Origin: Clusia tigrina
Taxonomy: Eukaryota > Arthropoda > Insecta > Diptera > Clusiidae
Length of the DNA stretch: 64,000 bases
NCBI GenBank assembly: GCA_920105625.2
Contig: OV050032.1
Coordinates: 95,216,542 to 95,280,541 of the forward strand
Direction: 5' to 3'
This document shows, one piece after another, positions 1-14,715 of the stretch. The notes under the pieces are model-generated. The model made no database searches, was not told the DNA's origin, and saw only the letters and a program-made list of their open reading frames with translations. Position 1 is the first letter of the stretch, and each line of letters starts with the position of its first letter. The position numbers were made by a program, and so were the translations under genes.

Positions 1-3000
1 TAACTTTTTACTGGAGCGTCATAAAACCTTGAAATTTTGTAACAATAAAGTACTCGAGCCTCTTGTCAATTTAAGCCATCGCTCAAAGCTATGCTACCCT
101 TGAGTCCCAAATCAAACACTGATAAAACTTCAAACGCCCCTAACTTCTTTACGGTACGTCCTACACCTATCAAAGTTGGCAACATTCAAATGCTTGTAAC
201 ATTTTACTGGAGCGTCATAAAACCTTGAAATTTTGTAACAATAAAGTACTCGAGCCTCTTGTCAATTTAAGCCATCGCTCAAAGCTATGCTACCCTTGAG
301 TCCCAAATCAAACACTGATAAAACTTCAAACGCCCCTAACTTCTTTACGGTACGTCCTACACCTATCAAAGTTGGAAACATACAAATGCTTGTAACTTTT
401 TACTGGAGCGTCATAAAACCTTGAAATTTTGTAACAATAAAGTACCCGAGCATCTTGTCAATTTAAGCCACCGCTCACAGCTATGCTACCCTAGAGTCCC
501 ACATCAAACACTGATAAAACTTCAAATGGCCCTAACTTCTATACGGTACGTCCTACACCTACCAAAGTTTGCAATATACAAATGCTTGTATCTTTTTTCT
601 AGAGCGTCATAAAACCTTGAAATTTTTTAACAATAAAGTACCCGAGCCTCTTGTCAATTTAAGCTATCGCTCAAAGCTATGCTACCCCTGGGGTCCCAAA
701 TCAAACACTGATAAAACTTCAAACGCCCCTAACTTCTATACGGTACGTCCTACACCTATCAAAGTTTGCAACATACAAATGCTTGGAACTTTTTACTGGA
801 GCGTCATAAAACCTTGAAATTTTGTAACAATAAAATACTCGAACCTCTTGTCAATTTAAGTTATCGCTCAAAGCTATGCTACCCTAGAGTCCCAAATCAA
901 ACACTGATAAAACTTCAAGTGGCCCTAACTTCTATACGGTACGTCCTCCACCTATCAAAGTTTGCAACATACAAATGCTTGTAACTTTTTACTGGAGCGT
1001 CATAAAACCTTAACATTTTGTAACAATAAAGTACTCGAGCCTCTTGTCAATTTAAGCCATCGCTCAAAGCTATGCTACCCTTGAGTCCCAAATCAAACAC
1101 TGATAAAACTTCATATGGCCCTAACTTCTATACGGTACGTCCTACACCTATCAAAGTTTGCAACATACAAATGCTTGTAACTTTTTACTGGAGCGTCATA
1201 AAACCTTGAAATTTTGTAACAATGAAGTACTCGAGCATCTTGTCAATTTAAGTTATGGCTCAAAGCTATGGTACCCTAGAGTCCCAAATCAAACACTGAT
1301 AAAACTTCAAATGGCCCTAACTTTTATATGGTACGTCCTACACCTATCAAAGTTTGCAACATACAAATGCTTGTATCTTTTTACTGGAGCGCCATAAAAC
1401 CTTGAAATTTTGTAACAATGAAGTACTCGAGCCTCTTGTCAATTTAAGCCATCGCTCAAAGCTATGCTACTCTAGAGTCCCAAATCAAACAAAGATACAA
1501 CTTCAAATGGCCCTAACTTCTATACGGTACGTCCTACACCTATCAAAGTTTGCAACATACAAATGCTTGTCACTTTTTACTGGAGCGTCATAAAACCTTG
1601 AAATTTTAGAACAATATAGTACCCGAGCCTCTTGTCAATTTAAGCTATCGCTCAAAAATATGCCACCCTAGAATCCCAAATCAAACACTGATAAAACTTC
1701 AAACACCCCTAACTTCTTTACGGTACGTCCTACACCAATCAAAGTTTGCAACAAACAAATGCTTGTAACTTTTTCCTGGAGCGTCATAAAACCTTAAAAT
1801 TTTGTAACAATAAAGTACCCGAGGATCTTGTCAATTTAAGCTATCGCTCAAAACTATGCTACCCTTGAGTCCCAAATCAAACACTGATAAAACTTTAAAC
1901 GCCCCTAACTTCTTTACGGTACGTCCTACACCTATCAAAGTTGGCAACATACAAATGCTTGTAATTTTTTACTTTAGCGTCATAAAACCTTGAAATTTTG
2001 TAACAATAAAGTACCCGAGCCTCTTGTCAATTTAAGCTATCGCTCAAAACTATGCTACCCTAGAGTCCCAAATCAAACACTGATAAAACTTCAAACGCCC
2101 CTAACTTTTTACGGTACGTCCTACACCTCTCAAAGTTTGCAACATACAAATGCTTGTAACTTTTTACTGGAGCGTCATAAAACCTTGAAATTTTGTAACA
2201 ATAAAGTACTCGAGCCTCTTGTCAATTTAAGCCATCGCTCAAAGCTATGCTACCCTTGAGTCCCAAATCAAACACTGATAAAACTTCAAACGCCCCTAAC
2301 TTCTTTACGGTACGTCCTACACCTATCAAAGTTGGCAACATTCAAATGCTTGTAACATTTTACTGGAGCGTCATAAAACCTTGAAATTTTGTAACAATAA
2401 AGTACTCGAGCCTCTTGTCAATTTAAGCCATCGCTCAAAGCTATGCTACCCTTGAGTCCCAAATCAAACACTGATAAAACTTCAAACGCCCCTAACTTCT
2501 TTACGGTACGTCCTACACCTATCAAAGTTGGAAACATACAAATGCTTGTATCTTTTTACTGGAGCGTCATAAAACCTTGAAATTTTGTAACAATAAAGTA
2601 CCCGAGCATCTTGTCAATTTAAGCCACCGCTCACAGCTATGCTACCCTAGAGTCCCACATCAAACACTGATAAAACTTCAAATGGCCCTAACTTCTATAC
2701 GGTACGTCCTATACCTACCAAAGTTTGCAATATACAAATGCTTGTATCTTTTTTCTAGAGCGTCATAAAACCTTGAAATTTTTTAACAATAAAGTACCCG
2801 AGCCTCTTGTCAATTTAAGCTATCGCTCAAAGCTATGCTACCCCTGGGGTCCCAAATCAAACACTGATAAAACTTCAAACGCCCCTAACTTCTATACGGT
2901 ACGTCCTACACCTATCAAAGTTTGCAACATACAAATGCTTGGAACTTTTTACTGGAGCGTCATAAAACCTTGAAATTTTGTAACAATAAAATACTCGAAC

Positions 3001-5228
3001 CTCTTGTCAATTTAAGTTATCGCTCAAAGCTATGCTACCCTAGAGTCCCAAATCAAACACTGATAAAACTTCAAGTGGCCCTAACTTCTATACGGTACGT
3101 CCTCCACCTATCAAAGTTTGCAACATACAAATGCTTGTAACTTTTTACTGGAGCGTCATAAAACCTTAACATTTTGTAACAATAAAGTACTCGAGCCTCT
3201 TGTCAATTTAAGCCATCGCTCAAAGCTATGCTACCCTTGAGTCCCAAATCAAACACTGATAAAACTTCATATAGCCCTAACTTCTATACGGTACGTCCTA
3301 CACCTATCAAAGTTTGCAACATACAAATGCTTGTAACTTTTTACTGGAGCGTCATAAAACCTTGAAATTTTGTAACAATGAAGTACTCGAGCATCTTGTC
3401 AATTTAAGTTATGGCTCAAAGCTATGGTACCCTAGAGTCCCAAATCAAACACTGATAAAACTTCAAATGGCCCTAACTTTTATATGGTACGTCCTACACC
3501 TATCAAAGTTTGCAACATACAAATGCTTGTATCTTTTTACTGGAGCGCCATAAAACCTTGAAATTTTGTAACAATGAAGTACTCGAGCCTCTTGTCAATT
3601 TAAGCCATCGCTCAAAGCTATGCTCTAGAGTCCCAAATCAAACAAAGATACAACTTCAAATGGCCCTAACTTCTATACGGTACGTCCTACACCTATCAAA
3701 GTTTGCAACATACAAATGCTTGTCACTTTTTACTGGAGCTTCATAAAACCTTGAAATTTTAGAACAATATAGTACCCGAGCCTCTTGTCAATTTAAGCTA
3801 TCGCTCAAAAATATGCCACCCTAGAATCCCAAAACAAACACTGATAAAACTTCAAACGCCCCTAACTTCTTTACGGTACGTCCTACACCAATCAAAGTTT
3901 GCAACATACAAATGCTTGTAACTTTTTCCTGGAGCGTCATAAAACCTTAAAATTTTGTAACAATAAAGTACCCGAGGATCTTGTCAATTTAAGCTATCGC
4001 TCAAAACTATGCTACCCTTGAGTCCCAAATCAAACACTGATAAAACTTTAAACGCCCCTAACTTCTTTACGGTACGTCCTACACCTATCAAAGTTGGCAA
4101 CATACAAATGCTTGTAATTTTTTACTTTAGCGTCATAAAACCTTGAAATTTTGTAACAATAAAGTACCCGAGCCTCTTGTCAATTTAAGCTATCGCTCAA
4201 AACTATGCTACCCTAGAGTCCCAAATCAAACACTGATAAAACTTCAAACGCCCCTAACTTTTTACGGTACGTCCTACACCTCTCAAAGTTTGCAACATAC
4301 AAATGCTTGTAACTTTTTACTGGAGCGTCATAAAACCTTGAAATTTTGTAACAATAATGTACTCGAGCCTCTTGTCAATTTAAGCCATCGCTCAAAGCTA
4401 TGCTACCCTTGAGTCCCAAATCAAACACTGATAAAACTTCAAACGCCCCTAACTTCTTTACGGTACGTCCTACACCTATCAAAGTTGGCAACATTCAAAT
4501 GCTTGTAACATTTTACTGGAGCGTCATAAAACCTTGAAATTTTGTAACAATAAAGTACTCGAGCCTCTTGTCAATTTAAGCCATCGCTCAAAGCTATGCT
4601 ACCCTTGAGTCCCAAATCAAACACTGATAAAACTTCAAACGCCCCTAACTTCTTTACGGTACGTCCTACACCTATCAAAGTTGGAAACATACAAATGCTT
4701 GTATCTTTTTACTGGAGCGTCATAAAACCTTGAAATTTTGTAACAATAAAGTACCCGAGCATCTTGTCAATTTAAGCCACCGCTCAAAGCTATGCTACCC
4801 TAGAGCCCCACATCAAACACTGATAAAACTTCAAATGGCCCTAACTTCTATACGGTACGTCCTACACCTACCAAAGTTTGCAATATACAAATGCTTGTAT
4901 CTTTTTTCTAGAGCGTCATAAAACCTTGAAATTTTTTAACAATAAAGTACCCGAGCCTCTTGTCAATTTAAGCTATCGCTCAAAGCTATGCTACCCCTGG
5001 GGTCCCAAATCAAACACTGATAAAACTTCAAACGCCCCTAACTTCTATACGGTACGTCCTACACCTATCAAAGTTTGCAACATACAAATGCTTGGAACTT
5101 TTTACTGGAGCGACATAAAACCTTGAAATTTTGTAACAATAAAATACTCGAACCTCTTGTCAATTTAAGTTATCGCTCAAAGCTATGCTACCCTAGAGTC
5201 CCAAATCAAACACTGATAAAACTTCAAA
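1..5228. repeat. 11-monomer higher-order repeat, 2156-bp unit
   Basis: Copy 1 is 1-2156, copy 2 is 2157-4309 and a truncated copy 3 is 4310 to about 5228. Monomer-specific variants recur at the same place in each copy, for example CCACATC at about 493, 2650 and 4803, and the CCTGGGGTCC block at about 688, 2843 and 4996. Adjacent monomers within a copy differ much more from one another than equivalent monomers do between copies. Copy 2 is 3 bp shorter because of a deletion near 3625. Similarity to copy 1 stops near 5228, where the AAGTGG variant expected from copies 1 and 2 is AAATGG. Confidence 0.93.
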
Positions 5229-8200
5229 TGGCCCTAACTTCTATACGGTACGTCCTACACCTATCAAAGTTGGCAACATTCAAATGCTTGTAACTTTTTA
5301 CTGGAGCGTCGTAAAACCTTGAAATTTTGTAACAATATAGTACTCGAGCCTCTTGTCAATTTAAGCCATCGCTCAAAGCTATGCTACCCTTGAGTCCCAA
5401 ATCAAACACTGATAAAACTTCAAATGGCCCTAACTTCCATACGGTACGTCCTACACCTATCAAAGTTTGCAACATACATATGCTTGTAACTTTTTACGGG
5501 AGCGTCATAAAACTTTGAAATTTTGTAACAATAAAGTACTCGAGCCTCTTGTCAATTTAAGCCATCGCTCAAAGCTATGCTACCCTAGAGTCCCAAATCA
5601 AACACTGATAAAACTTCTAACGCCCCTAACTTCTTGACGGTACGTCCTACACCTATCAAAGTTTGCAACATACAAATTCTTGTAACTTTTTACTGGAGCG
5701 TCATAAAACCTTGAAATTTTGTGACAATGAAGTACCCGAGCCTCTTGTCAATTTAAGCCATCGCTCAAAGCTAAGCTACCCTAGAGTCCCAAATCAAACA
5801 CTGATAAAACTTCAAACGCCCCTAACTTCTTTACGGTACGTCCTACACCTATCAAAGTTTGCAACATACAAATGCTTGTAACTTTTTACTGGAGCGTCAT
5901 AAAACCTTGAAATTTTGTAACAATAAAGTACCCGAGCCTCTTGTCAATTTAAGCTATCGCTCGAAGCTATGCTACCCTAGAGTCCCAAATCAAACACTGA
6001 TAAAATTTCAAATGGCCCTAACTTCTATACGGTACGTCCTACACCTATCAAAGTTTGCAACATACAAATGCTTGTAACTTTTTACTGGAGCGTCATAAAA
6101 CCTTGAAATTTTGTAACAATATAGTACTCGAGCCTCTTGTCAATTGAAGCCATCGCTCAAAGCTATGCTACCCTTGAGTCCCAAATCAAACACTGATATA
6201 ACTTCAAATGGCCCTAACTTCTATACGGTACGTCCTACACCTAACAAAGTTTGCAACATACAAATGCTTGTAACTTTTTACTGGAGCGTCATAAAACATT
6301 GAAATTTTGTAACAATAAAGTACTCGAGCCTCTTGTCAATTTAAGCCATCGCTCAAAGCTATGCTACCCTAGAGTCCCAAATCAAACACTGATAAAACTT
6401 CAAACGCCCCTAACTTCTTTACGGTACGTCCTACACCTATCAAAGTTTGCAACATACAAATGCTTGTAACTTTTTACTGGAGCGTCATAAAACCTTGAAA
6501 TTTTGTAACAATAAAGTACCCGAGCCTCTTGTCAATTTAAGCTATCGCTCGAAGCTATGCTACTCTAGAGTCCCAAATCAAACACTGATAAAACTTCAAA
6601 TGGCCCTAACTTCTATATGGTACGTCCTACACCTATCAAAGTTTGCAACATACAAATGCTTGTAACTTTTTACTGGAGCGTCATAAAACCTTGAAATTTT
6701 GTAACAATATAGTACTCGAGCCTCTTGTCAATTGAAGCCATCGCTCAAAGCTATGCTACCCTTGAGTCCCAAATCAAACACTGATAAAACTTCAAATGGC
6801 CCTAACTTCTATACGGTACGTCCTACACCTAACAAAGTTTGCAACATACAAATGCTTGTAACTTTTTACTGGAGCGTCATAAAACATTGAAATTTTGTAA
6901 CAATAAAGTACTCGAGCCTCTTGTCAATTTAAGTCATCGCTCAAAGCTATGCTACCCTAGAGTCCCAAATCAAACACTGATAAAACTTCAAACGCCCCTA
7001 ACTTCTTGACGGTACGTCCTTCACCTATCAAAGTTTGCAACATACAAATGCTTGTAACTTTTTACTGGAGCGTCATAAAACCTTGAAATTTTGTAACAAT
7101 GAAGTACCCGAGCCTCTTGTCAATTTAATCCATCGCTCAAAGCTATGCTACCCTTGAGTCCCAAATCAAACACTGATAAAACTTCAAACGCCCCTAACTT
7201 CTTTACGGTACGTCCTACACCTATCAAAAATTGCAACATACAAATGCTTGTAACTTTTTACTGGACCGTCATAAAACCTTGACATTTTGTAACAATAAAG
7301 TACTCGAGCCTCTTGTCAATTTAAGCCATCGCTCAAAGCGATGCTACCCTAGAGTCCCAAATCAAACACTGATAAAACTTTAAACGCCCCTAACTTCTAT
7401 ACGCTACGTTCTACACCTATCAAAGTTTGCAACATGCAAATGCTTGTAACTTTTTACTGGAGCGTCATAAAACCTTGAAATTTTGTAACAATAAAGTTCT
7501 CGAGCCTCTTGTCCATTTAAGCCATCGCTCAAAGCTATGCTACCCTAGAGTCCCAAATCAAACACTGATAAAACTTCAAATGCCCCTAACTTCTTTACGG
7601 TACGTCCTACACCTATCAAAGTTTGCAATATACAAATGCTTGTAACTTTTTACTGGAGCGTCATAAAACCTTGAATTTTTGTAACAATAAAGTACCCGAG
7701 CCTCTTGTCAATTAAAGCTATCGCTCAAAGCTATGCTACACTAGAGTCCCAAATCAAACACTGATAAAACTTCAAATGGCCCTAACTTCTATACGGTACG
7801 TCCTACACCTATCAAAGTTTGCAACATACAAATGCTTGTAACTTTTTACTGGAGCGTCATAAAACCTTGAAATTTTGTAACAATAAAGTACTCGAGCATA
7901 TTGTCAATTTAAGTTATCGCTCAAAGCTATGCTACCCTAGAGTCCCAAATCAAACACTGATAAAACTTCAAACGCCCCTAACTTTTTTACGGTACGTCCT
8001 ACACCTATCAAAGTTGGCAACATACAAATGCTTGTATCTTTTTACTGGAGCGTCATAAAACCTTGAAATTTTGTAACAATAAAGTACCCGAGCCTCTTGT
8101 CAATTTAAGCCATCGCTGAAAGCTATGCTACCCTAGAGTCTCAAATCAAACACTGATAAAACTTCAAATGGCCCTAACTTCTATACGGTACGTCCTACAC

Positions 8201-8423
8201 CTATCAAAGTTTGCAACATACAAATGCTTGTAACTTGTTACTGGAGCGCCATAAAACCTTGAAATTTTGTAACAATATAGTACTCGAGCCTCTTGTCAAT
8301 TTAAGCCATCGCTCAAAGCTATGCTACCCTAGAGTCCCAAATCAAACACTGATAAAACTTCAAATGGCCCTAACTTCTTTACGATACGTCATACACCTAT
8401 CAAAGTTTGCAACATACTTGTAA
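5229..8423. repeat. Satellite block with 3-monomer (588-bp) duplication
   Basis: Satellite monomers only. A three-monomer segment is duplicated at about 5880-6470 and 6470-7060. Paired private variants lie 588 bp apart: GCTCGAAGC at about 5960 and 6548, CAATTGAAG at about 6142 and 6730, and AAAACATTG at about 6294 and 6882. The block ends at a monomer lacking six bases (AAATGC) near 8417. Outside the duplication I see no regular higher-order period. Confidence 0.8.
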
Positions 8424-11400
8424 CTTTTTACTGGAGCGTCATAAAACATTGAAATTTTGTAACAATAAAGTACTCGAGCTTCTTGTCAATTTAAGCCATC
8501 GCTCAAAGCTATGCTACCCTAGAGTCCCAAATCAAACACTGATAAAACTTCAAACGCCCCTAACTTCTTGACGGTACGTCCTACACCTATCAAAGTTTGC
8601 AACATACAAATGCTTGTAACTTTTTACTGGAGCGTCATAAAACCTTGAAATTTTGTAACAATGAAGTACCCGAGCCTCTTGTCAATTTAAGCCATCGCTC
8701 AAAGCTATGCTACCCTTAAGTCCCAAATCAAACACTGATAAAACTTCAAACGCCCCTAACTTCTTTACGGTACGTCCTACACCTATCAAAGTTTGCAACA
8801 TACAAATGCTTGTAACTTTTTACTGGACCGTCATAAAACCTTGAAATTTTGTAACAATAAAGTACTCGAGCCTCTTGTCAATTTAAGCCATCGCTCAAAG
8901 CTATGCTACCCTAGAGTCCCATATCAAACACTGATAAAACTTCAAACGCCCCTAACTTATATACGGTACGTCCTACACCTATCAAAGTTTGCAACATGCA
9001 AATGCTTGTAACTTTTTACTGGAGCGTCATAAAACCTTGAAATTTTGTAACAATAAAGTTCTCGAGCCTCTTGTCCATTTAAGCCATCGCTCAAAGCTAT
9101 GCTACCCTAGAGTCCCAAATCAAACACTGATAAAACTTCAAACGCCCCTAACTTCTTTACGGTACGTCCTACACATATCAAAGTTTGCAACATACAAATG
9201 CTTGTAACTTTTTACTGGAGCGTCATAAAACCTTGAAATTTTGTAACAATAAAGTACCCGAGCCTCTTGTCAATTTAAGCTATCGCTCAAAGCTATGCTA
9301 CCCTAGAGTCCCAAATCAAACACTGATAAAACTTCAAATGGCCCTAACTTCTATACGGTACGTCCTATACCTATCAAAGTTTGCAACATACAAATGCTTG
9401 TAACTTTTTACTGGAGCGTCATAAAACCTTGAAATTTTGTAACAATAAAGTAATCGAGCATATTGTCAATTTAAATTATCGCTCAAAGCTATGCTACCCT
9501 AGAGTCCCAAATCAAACACTGATAAAACTTCAAACGCCCCTAACTTCTTTACGGTACGTCCTACACCTATCAAAGTTGGCAACATACAAATGCTTGTATC
9601 TTTTTACTGGAGCGTCATAAAACCTTGAAATTTTGTAACAATTAAGTTCTCGAGCCTCTTGTCCATTTAAGCCATCACTCAAAGCTATGCTACCCTAGAG
9701 TCCCAAATCAAACACTGATAAATCTTCAAACGCCCCTAACTTCTTTACGGTACGTCCTACACCTATCAAAGTTTGCAACATACAAATGCTTGTAACTTTT
9801 TACTGGAGCGTCATAAAATCTTGAAATTTTGTAACAATAAAGTACCCGAGCCTCTTGTCAATTGAAGCCATCGCTCAAAGCTATGCTACCATAGAGTCCC
9901 AAATCAAACACTGATAAAACTTCAAATGGCCCTAACTTCTATACGGTACGTCCTACACCTATCAAAGTTTGCAACATACAAATGCTTGTATCTTTTTACT
10001 GGAGTGTCATAAAACCTTGAAATTTTGTAACAATAAAGTACCCGAGCCTCTTGTCAATTTAAGCTATCGCTCAAAGCTATGCTACCCTTGAGTCCCAAAT
10101 CAAACACTGATAAAACTTCAAATGGCCCTAACTTCTATACGGTACATCCTACACCTATCAAAGTTTGCAACATACAAATGCTTGTAACTTTTTACTGGAG
10201 CGTCATAAAACCTTGAAATTTTGCAACAATAAAGTACCCGAGCCTCTTGTCAATTTAAGCTATCGCTCAAAGCTATGCTACCCTTGAGTCCCAAATCAAA
10301 CACTGATAAAACTTCAAACGCCCCTAACTTCTTTCCGGTACGTCCTACACCTATCAAAGTTTGCAACATACAAATGCTTGTAACTTTTTGCTGGAGCGTC
10401 ATAAAACCTTGAAATTTTGTAACAATAAAGTACCCGAGCCTCTTGTCAATTTAAGCCATCGCTCAAAGCTATGCTACCCTAGAGTCCCAAATCAAACACG
10501 GATAAAACTTCAAACGCCCCTAACTTATATACGGTACGTCCTACACCTATCAAAGTTTGCAACATGCAAATGCTTGTAACTTTTTACTGGAGCGTCATAA
10601 AACCTTGAAATTTTGTAACAATAAAGTTCTCGAGCCTCTTGTCCATTTAAGCCATCGCTCAAAGCTATGCTACCCTAGAGTCCCAAATCAAACACTGATA
10701 AAACTTCAAACGCCCCTAACTTCTTTACGGTACGTCCTACACCTATCAAAGTTGGCAACATACAAATGCTTGTATCTTTTTACTGGAGCGTCATAAAACC
10801 TTGAAATTTTGTAACAGTAAAGTACCCGAGCCTCTTGTCAATTTAAGCCATCGCTGAAAGCTATGCTACCCTAGAGTCCCAAATCAAACACTGATAAAAC
10901 TTCAAATGGCCCTAACTTCTATACGGTACGTCCTACACCTATCAAAGTTTGCAACATACAAATGCTTGTAACTTGTTACTGGAACGTCATAAAACCTTGA
11001 AATTTTGTAACAATATAGTACTCGAGCCTCTTGTCAATTTAAGCCATCGCTCAAAGCTATGCTACCCTTGAGTCCCAAATCAAACACTGATAAAACTTCA
11101 AATGGCCCTAACTTCTATACGGTACGTCCTACACCTATCAAAGTTTGCAACATACAAATGCTTGTAACTTTTTACTGGAGCGTCATAAAACATTGAAATT
11201 TTGTAACAATAAAGTACTCGACCCTCTTGTCAATTTAAGCCATCGCTCAAAGCTATGCTACCCTAGAGTCCCAAATCAAACACTGATAAAACTTCAAACG
11301 CCCCTAACTTCTTGACGGTACGTCCTACACCTATCAAAGTTTGCAACATACAAATGCTTGTAACTTTTTACTGGAGCGTCATAAAACCGTGAAATTTTGT

Positions 11401-11732
11401 AACAATGAAGTACCCGAGCCTCTTGTCAATTTAAGCCATCGCTCAAAGCTATGCTACCCTTGAGTCCCAAATCAAACACTGATAAAACTTCAAACGCCCC
11501 TAACTTCTTTACGGTACGTCCTACACCTATCAAAGTTTGCAACATACAAATGCTTGTAACTTTTTACTGGACCGTCATAAAACCTTGAAATTTTGTAACA
11601 ATAAAGTACTCGAGCCTCTTGTCAATTTAAGCCATCGCTCAAAGCTATGCTACCCTAGAGTCCCATATCAAACACTGATAAAACTTCAAACGCCCCTAAC
11701 TTATATACGGTACGTCCTACACCTATCAAAGT

Positions 11733-12340
11733 TTGCAACATGCAAATGCTTGTAACTTTTTACTGGAGCGTCATAAAACCTTGAAATTTTGTAACAATAA
11801 AGTTCTCGAGCCTCTTGTCCATTTAAGCCATCGCTCAAAGCTATGCTACCCTAGAGTCCCATATCAAACACTGATAAAACTTCAAACGCCCCTAACTTAT
11901 ATACGGTACGTCCTACACCTATCAAAGTTTGCAACATGCAAATGCTTGTAACTTTTTACTGGAGCGTCATAAAACCTTGAAATTTTGTAACAATAAAGTT
12001 CTCGAGCCTCTTGTCCATTTAAGCCATCGCTCAAAGCTATGCTACCCTAGAGTCCCATATCAAACACTGATAAAACTTCAAACGCCCCTAACTTATATAC
12101 GGTACGTCCTACACCTATCAAAGTTTGCAACATGCAAATGCTTGTAACTTTTTACTGGAGCGTCATAAAACCTTGAAATTTTATAACAATAAAGTTCTCG
12201 AGCCTCTTGTCCATTTAAGCCATCGCTCAAAGCTATGCTACCCTAGAGTCCCATATCAAACACTGATAAAACTTCAAACGCCCCTAACTTATATACGGTA
12301 CGTCCTACACCTATCAAAGTTTGCAACATGCAAATGCTTG
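11733..12340. repeat. Local run of near-identical single monomers
   Basis: Successive monomers starting at 11733, 11929 and 12125 share all the same private variants (GCAACATGC, AAGTTCTCGAG, TTGTCCATTT, CCCATATC, TTATATACGG). The third differs by one base (TTATAAC near 12183). In the equivalent HOR position near 8989 there is a single monomer of this type. This is a recent one-monomer expansion inside a larger unit. Confidence 0.9.
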
Positions 12341-13149
12341 TAACTTTTTACTGGAGGGTCATAAAACCTTGAAATTTTGTAACAATAAAGTACCCGAGCC
12401 TCTTGTCAATTTAAGCTATCGCTCAAAGCTATGCTACCCTAGAGTCCCAAATCAAACACTGATAAAACTTCAAATGGCCCTAACTTCTATACGGTACGTC
12501 CTACACCTATCAAAGTTTGCAACAGACAAATGCTTGTAACTTTTTACTGGAGCGTCATAAAACCTTGAAATTTTGTAACAATAAAGTAATCGAGCATATT
12601 GTCAATTTAAATTATCGCTCAAAGCTATGCTACCCTAGAGTCCCAAATCAAACACTGATAAAACTTCAAACGCCCCTAACTTCTCTACGGTACGTCCTAC
12701 ACCTATCAAAGTTGGCAACATACAAATGCTTGTATCTTTTTACTGGAGCGTCATAAAACCTTGAAATTTTGTAACAATAAAGTTCTCGAGCCTCTTGTCC
12801 ATTTAAGCCATCACTCAAAGCTATGCTACCCTAGAGTCCCAAATCAAACACTGATAAAACTTCAAACGCCCCTAACTTCTTTACGATACGTCCTACACCT
12901 ATCCAAGTTTGCAACATACAAATGCTTGTAACTTTTTACTGGAGCGTCATAAAATCTTGAAATTTTGTAACAATAAAGTACCCGAGCCTCTTGTCAATTT
13001 AAGCCATCGCTCAAAGCTATGCTACCCTAGAGTCCCAAATCAAACACTGATAAAACTTCAAATGGCCCTAACTTCTATACGGTACGTCCTACACCTATCA
13101 AAGTTTGCAACATACAAATGCTTGTATCTTTTTACTGGAGCGTCATAAA

Positions 13150-14715
13150 ACCTTGAAATTTTGTAACAATAAAGTACCCGAGCCTCTTGTCAATTTAAGC
13201 TATCGCTCAAAGCTATGCTACCCTTGAGTCCCAAATCAAACACTGATAAAACTTCAAATGGCCCAAACTTCTATACGGTACGTCCTACACCTATCAAAGT
13301 TTGCAACATACAAATGCTTGTGACTTTTTACTGGAGCGTCATAAAACCTTGAAATTTTGTAACAATAAAGTACCCGAGCCTCTTGTCAATTTAAGCTATC
13401 GCTCAAAGCTTTGCTACCCTTGAGTCCCAAATCAAACACTGATAAAACTTCAAACGCCCCTAACTTCTTTACGGTACGTCCTACACCTATCAAAGTTTGC
13501 AACATACAAATGCTTGTAACTTTTTACTGGAGCGTCATAAAATCTTGAAATTTTGTAACAATAAAGTACCCGAGCCTCTTGTCAATTTAAGCCATCGCTC
13601 AAAGCTATGCTACCCTAGAGTCCCAAATCAAACACTGATAAAACTTCAAACGCCCCTAACTTATATACGGTACGTCCTACACCTATCAAAGTTTGCAACA
13701 TGCAAATGCTTGTAACTTTTTACTGGAGCGTCATAAAACCTTGAAATTTTGTAACAATAAAGTTCTCGAGCCTCTTGTCAATTTAAGCCATCGCTCAAAG
13801 CTATGCTACCCTAGAGTCCCAAATCAAACACTGATAAAACTTCAAATGGCCCTAACTTCTATACGGTACGTCCTACACCTATCAAAGTTTGCAACATACA
13901 AATGCTTGTATCTTTTTACTGGAGCGTCATAAAACCTTGAAATTTTGTAACAATAAAGTACCCGAGCCTCTTGTCAATTTAAGCTATCGCTCAAAGCTAT
14001 GCTACCCTTGAGTCCCAAATCAAACACTGATAAAACTTCAAATGGCCCAAACTTCTATACGGTACGTCCTACACCTATCAAAGTTTGCAACATACAAATG
14101 CTTGTGACTTTTTACTGGAGCGTCATAAAACCTTGAAATTTTGTAACAATAAAGTACCCGAGCCTCTTGTCAATTTAAGCTATCGCTCAAAGCTTTGCTA
14201 CCCTTGAGTCCCAAATCAAACACTGATAAAACTTCAAACGCCCCTAACTTCTTTACGGTACGTCCTACACCTATCAAAGTTTGCAACATACAAATGCTTG
14301 TAACTTTTTACTGGAGCGTCATAAAATCTTGAAATTTTGTAACAATAAAGTACCCGAGCCTCTTGTCAATTTAAGCCATCGCTCAAAGCTATGCTACCCT
14401 AGAGTCCCAAATCAAACACTGATAAAACTTCAAACGCCCCTAACTTATATACGGTACGTCCTACACCTATCAAAGTTTGCAACATGCAAATGCTTGTAAC
14501 TTTTTACTGGAGCGTCATAAAACCTTGAAATTTTGTAACAATAAAGTTCTCGAGCCTCTAGTCCATTTAAGCCATCGCTCAAAGCTATGCTACCCTAGAG
14601 TCCCAAATCAAACACTGATAAAACTTCAAACGCCCCTAACTTCTTTACGGTACGTCCTACACCTATCAAAGTTTGCAACATACAAATGCTTGTAACTTTT
14701 TACTGGACCGTCATA
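13150..14715. repeat. 4-monomer (784-bp) tandem duplication
   Basis: Rare variants occur in pairs exactly 784 bp apart: GGCCCAAACT at about 13260 and 14044, CTTGTGAC at about 13317 and 14101, and AGCTTTGCT at about 13407 and 14191. The two copies are about 13150-13931 and 13932-14715. The exact breakpoints are uncertain because either copy grades into ordinary monomers. Confidence 0.88.
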
